Source: Anaerostipes rhamnosivorans (GTDB lineage Bacteria; Bacillota; Clostridia; Lachnospirales; Lachnospiraceae). Taken from it: a stretch of DNA of 64,000 nucleotides. Shown here one piece after another: positions 60,166 to 64,000 of the stretch. Made by a program: the position numbers and the translations under genes. Where the stretch lies: the NCBI RefSeq assembly GCF_005280655.1, contig NZ_CP040058.1, positions 1,960,001 through 2,024,000 on the forward strand, given 5' to 3'. The notes beneath the pieces were generated by a model that worked only from the letters and a program-made list of their open reading frames with translations, did no database searches and had not been told where the DNA came from. Numbering within the stretch: position 1 is the stretch's first letter; each line of letters opens with the position of its first letter.

Positions 60166-60518
60166 TCACTTCCTTCCTGCCCGAAGAAATAGATAAAATA
60201 TCCATCACTGCTCTTGGCTTCTCCAACCTGAACTTCCATGCCCCATTCTGCCACAGCATCCTCCGAGTCCTGTCTTTTCACGGTCAGCAAAACAGTCTGC
60301 TTCTCCGTTGATTCAGAAGACTTTTTCTCATAGAATTCGGACACAGCCTGATCCGACTGCTCCTGCACCTGTCTCGCCTTCCTGATCTGGTTTAACGACA
60401 TAACAGTACTTTTGTAAAGAAATGCAATGCCCATCAACAGGATGGAAAAAGCCACAAGAACTTCCACTAACGTCATACCGCCGCGCTCTTTTATGAAATT
60501 TTCCCAAAATCTCTTCAT
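60162..60518 (-). CDS. Minor prepilin (PilV/PulI-like)
   Basis: 118 residues from the ATG at 60518 (AGGAGTGATCAT upstream; earlier in-frame ATG lies in the previous gene). The motif is ERGGMTLVEVLVAFSILLMG, a variant with Met at +1. The short mature domain (LNQIRKARQVQEQSDQAVSE) matches type I/V minor pilins. It would sit at the pilus tip. Confidence 0.8.
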   Translation of the reverse strand: MKRFWENFIKERGGMTLVEVLVAFSILLMGIAFLYKSTVMSLNQIRKARQVQEQSDQAVSEFYEKKSSESTEKQTVLLTVKRQDSEDAVAEWGMEVQVGEAKSSDGYFIYFFGQEGSE

Positions 60519-60522
60519 ATGA

Positions 60523-61074
60523 TCACTCCTGCCATTGCTCAGCCCAAGTCCATTTCTCCGGTTCAACTGTACTGATCTTCAACGAGTATCTGGTTGTAAC
60601 ATGATATTCTTGTTTCCGAGAACTTGAACTGACCCTTGTGACAAGCACCGTCTGGTCAAGGGGCGCATCCTTTTCAGACTCCCAGTAGATCGTGACCTGA
60701 ATCTCTCCAAGGGTATCCTTTGCCGACTGGATCATCCCTATATCCAGCGTACGAAATGCCTCTTTCTCCCCATGGCCGTCTTCCTTATCGTTGTAATACG
60801 CCCACTTGTCATTTTTGATCTGGTCATACAGGAAATATCGTATATTATCCTCGGCCGTTCCCTGCCCCTTGGCATCCGTGATCTCCTTTTGAAGAATCTT
60901 ATTAAATGAGACAGCCGAAATCCTGCACTGGTCTTTCACGGCGGACTGCTGTGCATTGGTAAGGACCTGATAGGAGACCATGATCATGATCAGTGCCACT
61001 GCCATAAATACACAGAGGATGCACATAACAAAGATCAGCGCACTGCCTTCATTCCTTTTCTGATATCTTTTCAT
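60523..61074 (-). CDS. PilX-like minor pilin
   Basis: 183 residues. The N-terminus NEGSALIFVMCILCVFMAVA has Gly before a Ser-Ala hydrophobic helix; there is no Glu at +5, as in PilX/GspK-type proteins. The mature part begins with a long helix (SVKDQCRISAVSFNKILQK-like spacing) and a beta domain. AGAGGGTG lies upstream. It follows the GLUG protein by 13 bases. Confidence 0.7.
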   Translation of the reverse strand: MKRYQKRNEGSALIFVMCILCVFMAVALIMIMVSYQVLTNAQQSAVKDQCRISAVSFNKILQKEITDAKGQGTAEDNIRYFLYDQIKNDKWAYYNDKEDGHGEKEAFRTLDIGMIQSAKDTLGEIQVTIYWESEKDAPLDQTVLVTRVSSSSRKQEYHVTTRYSLKISTVEPEKWTWAEQWQE

Positions 61075-61087
61075 AATCTACACCCTC

Positions 61088-64000
61088 TCAGTTCACACCG
61101 TTATAATATCCCTGGATCGTCTTTTCTAGTTTCAGATAGTACTCTTTTAAGTTATTTATTGTGAGTTTCGCCGGGTCAACCGTAAAGTTTTTGATGGTAA
61201 CCATCGCTCCCCCGTCTGTCCCTGATGCTTGATAATTCTGTTCCCCTATTTTTTCGACCGTCAGCGGGATTCCGACAGTGTTATTCTGTGAGGAAGCATC
61301 TGCACTGACAAAGTAGTAACATTTAGAAATATCCGCTTGATTAAATTCCATGCCTGCAAGCGGATGATCCAAAGGTGCAACCCCAAAACACTGAAGGAGT
61401 TTCAAATTTTTGGCAGGTCCTTTCTTTTTGCCGATCATTCCTGACATCTTTGTTTTATTAGCCGGAAAGCCATAATTTCTGCTCCGGCTTAATTTCGTGT
61501 TTCCATCGGTCAGATCCGCTTCGCCAACGATACCTCCTGCGGTTTCTGCTTCCAGCAAAGCCGCGTTGACACATTCGATCACAGATAACTCCAAGGTGTC
61601 ATCCTGGGTACCCTTCATCTCATCAGATAAACCGATGATGCCTCCGGCCATTTCTTTTTTGCTTTGTATCATCACATCTGCCGCCGCAGAGCATCTGCTT
61701 ATCTTTCCTCCTTTTACCACGGATCCTGCTACACCTCCGGCTGCCCCCTCTTCAGAAGAAATTGTACAGTCCTCTACATAGGCTCCTTCAATGGAAGGAT
61801 CTTCTGCACTGCCGGCAATTCCCCCGGCATTTCCATATTCAGAGCTGACATCTCCTTTATTTCCGCTGTCCATGACGATCGTACCGGACGCCATCAATCC
61901 ACAAATACCTCCTGCGTCTCTAAGAACAGCCGTGATCACCGCGTGATTTTCAAATCCTTTCAGTTCCTCTTCTCCTTTTTGAAATCCCGCAACCCCGCCA
62001 ACGCAGTCATTGCCAAACAAATATCCTTTGACCTTGGAATAATTCCTTATCTTACCATTCTTCTCATTGTATCCTGTGACTCCCCCTACATAGGTATCTC
62101 CTGATACAAATGCGGTTACTTCTGAGATCTCGTCACTTTCAATGATTCCGTTATTATAACCGGTGATGCCTCCCACCTGGATTCCTTGTCCTCCGTATTC
62201 AAGCAGTGTTTTCCGGATCTCATCCTTGGAATCCTCTTTCATTTTCATTTGGGAAGTACAGTTTTGAATCTTTCCGGTATTGAGTCCGGTAATGCCTCCT
62301 CCAAACTGGCCAAATCCATTAGAAGAATCCACTACAGTAATGATACCGCAGTTGGTCCAATTTTTTAAAACCGCCTTGGAAGTATACTCCTCTTTATCCA
62401 CAACAAAGTTTCTGAGACTGATGTCTGTGTTTAAAATATTGGCCGCACTTCCCTGAACACTGCCATTGACTCCTGTAATGCCGCCCACATACTGGCTTCC
62501 GATCACATTAGAATAATTTTTAGATCCATTTCCGTCCATGACTAGTTCTGAGTCAATCACACCTGTGTCCGATGTTTTCATATGGAAGCCGGTAATACCG
62601 CCTACGTACTGATTTCCGGTGACAAAACTCTCCTCATCTTGTTTTCCAGTACTGCACTTGGTGATGGTTCCATGATCGTTAAGTCCCACGATCCCGCCTA
62701 CAAAGTCTCCCTTCAGCTGGCCGTTCTTTGCACTTTCTTTCAACTCCACAATCTCTTTTTCTGTGAGTGCTGGTGCGCTCAGGCATTCCTTAATGGAGGA
62801 TTCTTTATTATATCCAAGGATTCCTCCGATACACTGCCTGGTGCCCGTGACATATCCAAAGTTTTCACACTCTTTGACCGATAAACTGCGGACTTCATCC
62901 GGTTTTGCAGGATCTTCTATATAGATTCCATTCAAATATCCGACAATGCCTCCCACAAACTTCTCTCCCGACACCCGGGCGCTGTTTTTCAGAGACTCAT
63001 AGGTCCTCATAGTCCCCACTAAAATCAGCTTTTCTGTTCCGGTATCCAAAGGTTTTCCTGTAATATCGCTGCCCGCAATGCCTCCCACAAACTCCTTGCC
63101 GGTCACAGTGCTCTTTTTGTCCACGGAAATATTTTTCAGGGTTCCGTAATTGACTCCGCATACGGTTCCAACATAATCGGTTCCCTCCGATGTGATCTGT
63201 TCAAGGATCAATTCCCTTACGGTTCCTTCATTCACCTCAAACAGTCCTGTCGGGGTCTTCTGGTCCTTTTTCCCAAACCTGATGTTCTGGATCACATAAG
63301 ATTTCCCGTCCACATCCATCCCCTGAAGGGTATGCTTCTGATTCAGTTTGCTGACGGAAGGGAGGGGAGTATCATCCTCTAAAGCTGACAGCTGTCTTGT
63401 CTTATTGAACAGAAAACCTCCTGCTGCCATGCCTTTATCACCGTTCCAGCTTATATCTCCAGCCAGACGGTACAGCACGGTCCCATCCTTTGCTTCCTCT
63501 TCCTCAAATCTCAGATTATATAAATGTCTTCCATTTTTAAGATCAAAGACTTTTGTACTGTCTTTTTTTATCTCTTCTTTGGCGAAATAAGAGTGTTCCG
63601 TATTGGTCTGTTCCCACTGGCTGGGCCGGTAGCCGCTGCCTGACGCCTGCATCCGGACATACAGAGTAGTGCTGGAAAATCCAAGCCTGCGGATACTGTA
63701 GGTTCCATCATAATCCGAATCCTTTTCGGAGAGCTGGGATGCAGACTCCAGATCCACGGCATCCAGCATCAACATCATCTGCCCGTCTTTGTCCGTATAA
63801 CCCATGAACTTCATATTCTTTTTGGTATCCGTGACTTTCCCATCCCCATCATAAAAAGAAACATCACAGGTCAAAGTAAGATCTTTGTCTTTGCCCTCTT
63901 CCCGTAAGATCGTCTCCGTTTTATCCAGGTCATTGATCTTAAAGGAGCAGACCAGCTGATCCGTAGAAGCGTCATAAAGCTTCAGCTCGTATGCAAGGCT
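61088..64000 (-). CDS. Very large GLUG-repeat surface protein in the pilus operon (5' end outside window)
   Basis: At least 971 residues; the frame is open to the right edge with no stop, so the start is not seen. About 15 GLUG-type repeats occur (FVGGIAGSD, FVGGIVGYL, CIGGILGYN, YVGGITGVN, YVGGVTGYNE, and so on), spaced 35-70 residues, which predict a beta-helical stalk. There is no sorting signal at the C-terminus (ends KTIQGYYNGVN). Its place directly before the minor pilins and the homology of GLUG repeats to adhesins suggest a tip or surface adhesin. The missing N-terminus may carry a prepilin leader. Confidence 0.8.
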   Translation of the reverse strand, partial: SLAYELKLYDASTDQLVCSFKINDLDKTETILREEGKDKDLTLTCDVSFYDGDGKVTDTKKNMKFMGYTDKDGQMMLMLDAVDLESASQLSEKDSDYDGTYSIRRLGFSSTTLYVRMQASGSGYRPSQWEQTNTEHSYFAKEEIKKDSTKVFDLKNGRHLYNLRFEEEEAKDGTVLYRLAGDISWNGDKGMAAGGFLFNKTRQLSALEDDTPLPSVSKLNQKHTLQGMDVDGKSYVIQNIRFGKKDQKTPTGLFEVNEGTVRELILEQITSEGTDYVGTVCGVNYGTLKNISVDKKSTVTGKEFVGGIAGSDITGKPLDTGTEKLILVGTMRTYESLKNSARVSGEKFVGGIVGYLNGIYIEDPAKPDEVRSLSVKECENFGYVTGTRQCIGGILGYNKESSIKECLSAPALTEKEIVELKESAKNGQLKGDFVGGIVGLNDHGTITKCSTGKQDEESFVTGNQYVGGITGFHMKTSDTGVIDSELVMDGNGSKNYSNVIGSQYVGGITGVNGSVQGSAANILNTDISLRNFVVDKEEYTSKAVLKNWTNCGIITVVDSSNGFGQFGGGITGLNTGKIQNCTSQMKMKEDSKDEIRKTLLEYGGQGIQVGGITGYNNGIIESDEISEVTAFVSGDTYVGGVTGYNEKNGKIRNYSKVKGYLFGNDCVGGVAGFQKGEEELKGFENHAVITAVLRDAGGICGLMASGTIVMDSGNKGDVSSEYGNAGGIAGSAEDPSIEGAYVEDCTISSEEGAAGGVAGSVVKGGKISRCSAAADVMIQSKKEMAGGIIGLSDEMKGTQDDTLELSVIECVNAALLEAETAGGIVGEADLTDGNTKLSRSRNYGFPANKTKMSGMIGKKKGPAKNLKLLQCFGVAPLDHPLAGMEFNQADISKCYYFVSADASSQNNTVGIPLTVEKIGEQNYQASGTDGGAMVTIKNFTVDPAKLTINNLKEYYLKLEKTIQGYYNGVN

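Noticed and set aside
1-64000. CRISPR array, insertion sequence with transposase, rRNA
   Set aside because: No regularly spaced direct repeats, transposase motifs or rRNA sequence were seen.

Overview
The window looks like the chromosome of an anaerobic gut Firmicute of the family Lachnospiraceae, most likely the genus Anaerostipes. The case rests on gene content: a complete lactate-uptake and oxidation locus, a GGGtGRT/NifU-like pair, HemZ, a Gram-positive type IV pilus locus without a secretin, strong AGGAGG ribosome sites and classical sigma-A promoters. The genus is inferred, not proven. Almost everything from 8.9 kb rightward is on the minus strand.

Layout. (1) 1-8.9 kb is AT-rich accessory DNA: a methyltransferase pseudogene, two XRE regulators (one fused to a desulfoferrodoxin-like domain, one to a membrane domain), a self-repeating 196-residue protein, a TetR/RnfC-like pair with twin operators, a MATE pump behind an attenuator leader, and a zinc-ribbon membrane gene split by a frameshift in an A7 run. 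(2) 8.9-16.4 kb: the GGGtGRT/NifU-like pair, a topB-acyltransferase-lipoprotein-HD-GYP operon and a LUD protein. (3) 16.5-23.7 kb: a ROK-cupin-HAD operon, the aspS-ACT-glyA operon and a flavin reductase. (4) 23.7-38.3 kb is the lactate locus in two modules. Module A is a GntR/FCD regulator, etfB, etfA with a 4Fe-4S domain, and an FAD lactate dehydrogenase. Module B is lctP, larA, a second dehydrogenase, an acyl-CoA dehydrogenase, etfB and etfA. A four-gene plus-strand cassette (methyltransferase, VOC, GNAT, unknown) sits between them. (5) 38.6-46.3 kb is a seven-gene operon pyrB-pyrI-rel-MBL-hemZ-HD-GYP-hisS. (6) 46.3-51.3 kb: a DUF2156/RlmH-like operon, a solitary prepilin, a phosphoesterase, a flavodoxin and tRNA-Arg(CCG). 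(7) 51.3-64 kb is a type IV pilus locus: pilT, pilB, pilO-like, a pilM-pilN fusion, pilC, pilD, five pilin-like genes and a very large GLUG-repeat protein whose start lies beyond the right edge.

How it works together. The GntR regulator probably senses lactate and represses both modules. Each module promoter carries two copies of a palindrome built on ATTGG-N5-CCAAT, and in module B one copy covers the -10 element. LctP imports lactate, LarA interconverts the isomers, and the dehydrogenases pass electrons to ETFs. Module A matches the known electron-bifurcating lactate dehydrogenase (lctBCD) design. Module B couples a dehydrogenase to an acyl-CoA dehydrogenase and a differently built EtfB.

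Two families of dispersed structured repeats run through the intergenic gaps. One (38.4, 50.2 and 58.3 kb) folds into nested hairpins ending in an intrinsic terminator, always in plus orientation. The other (6.86, 22.88 and, diverged, 26.3 kb) is a long palindrome.
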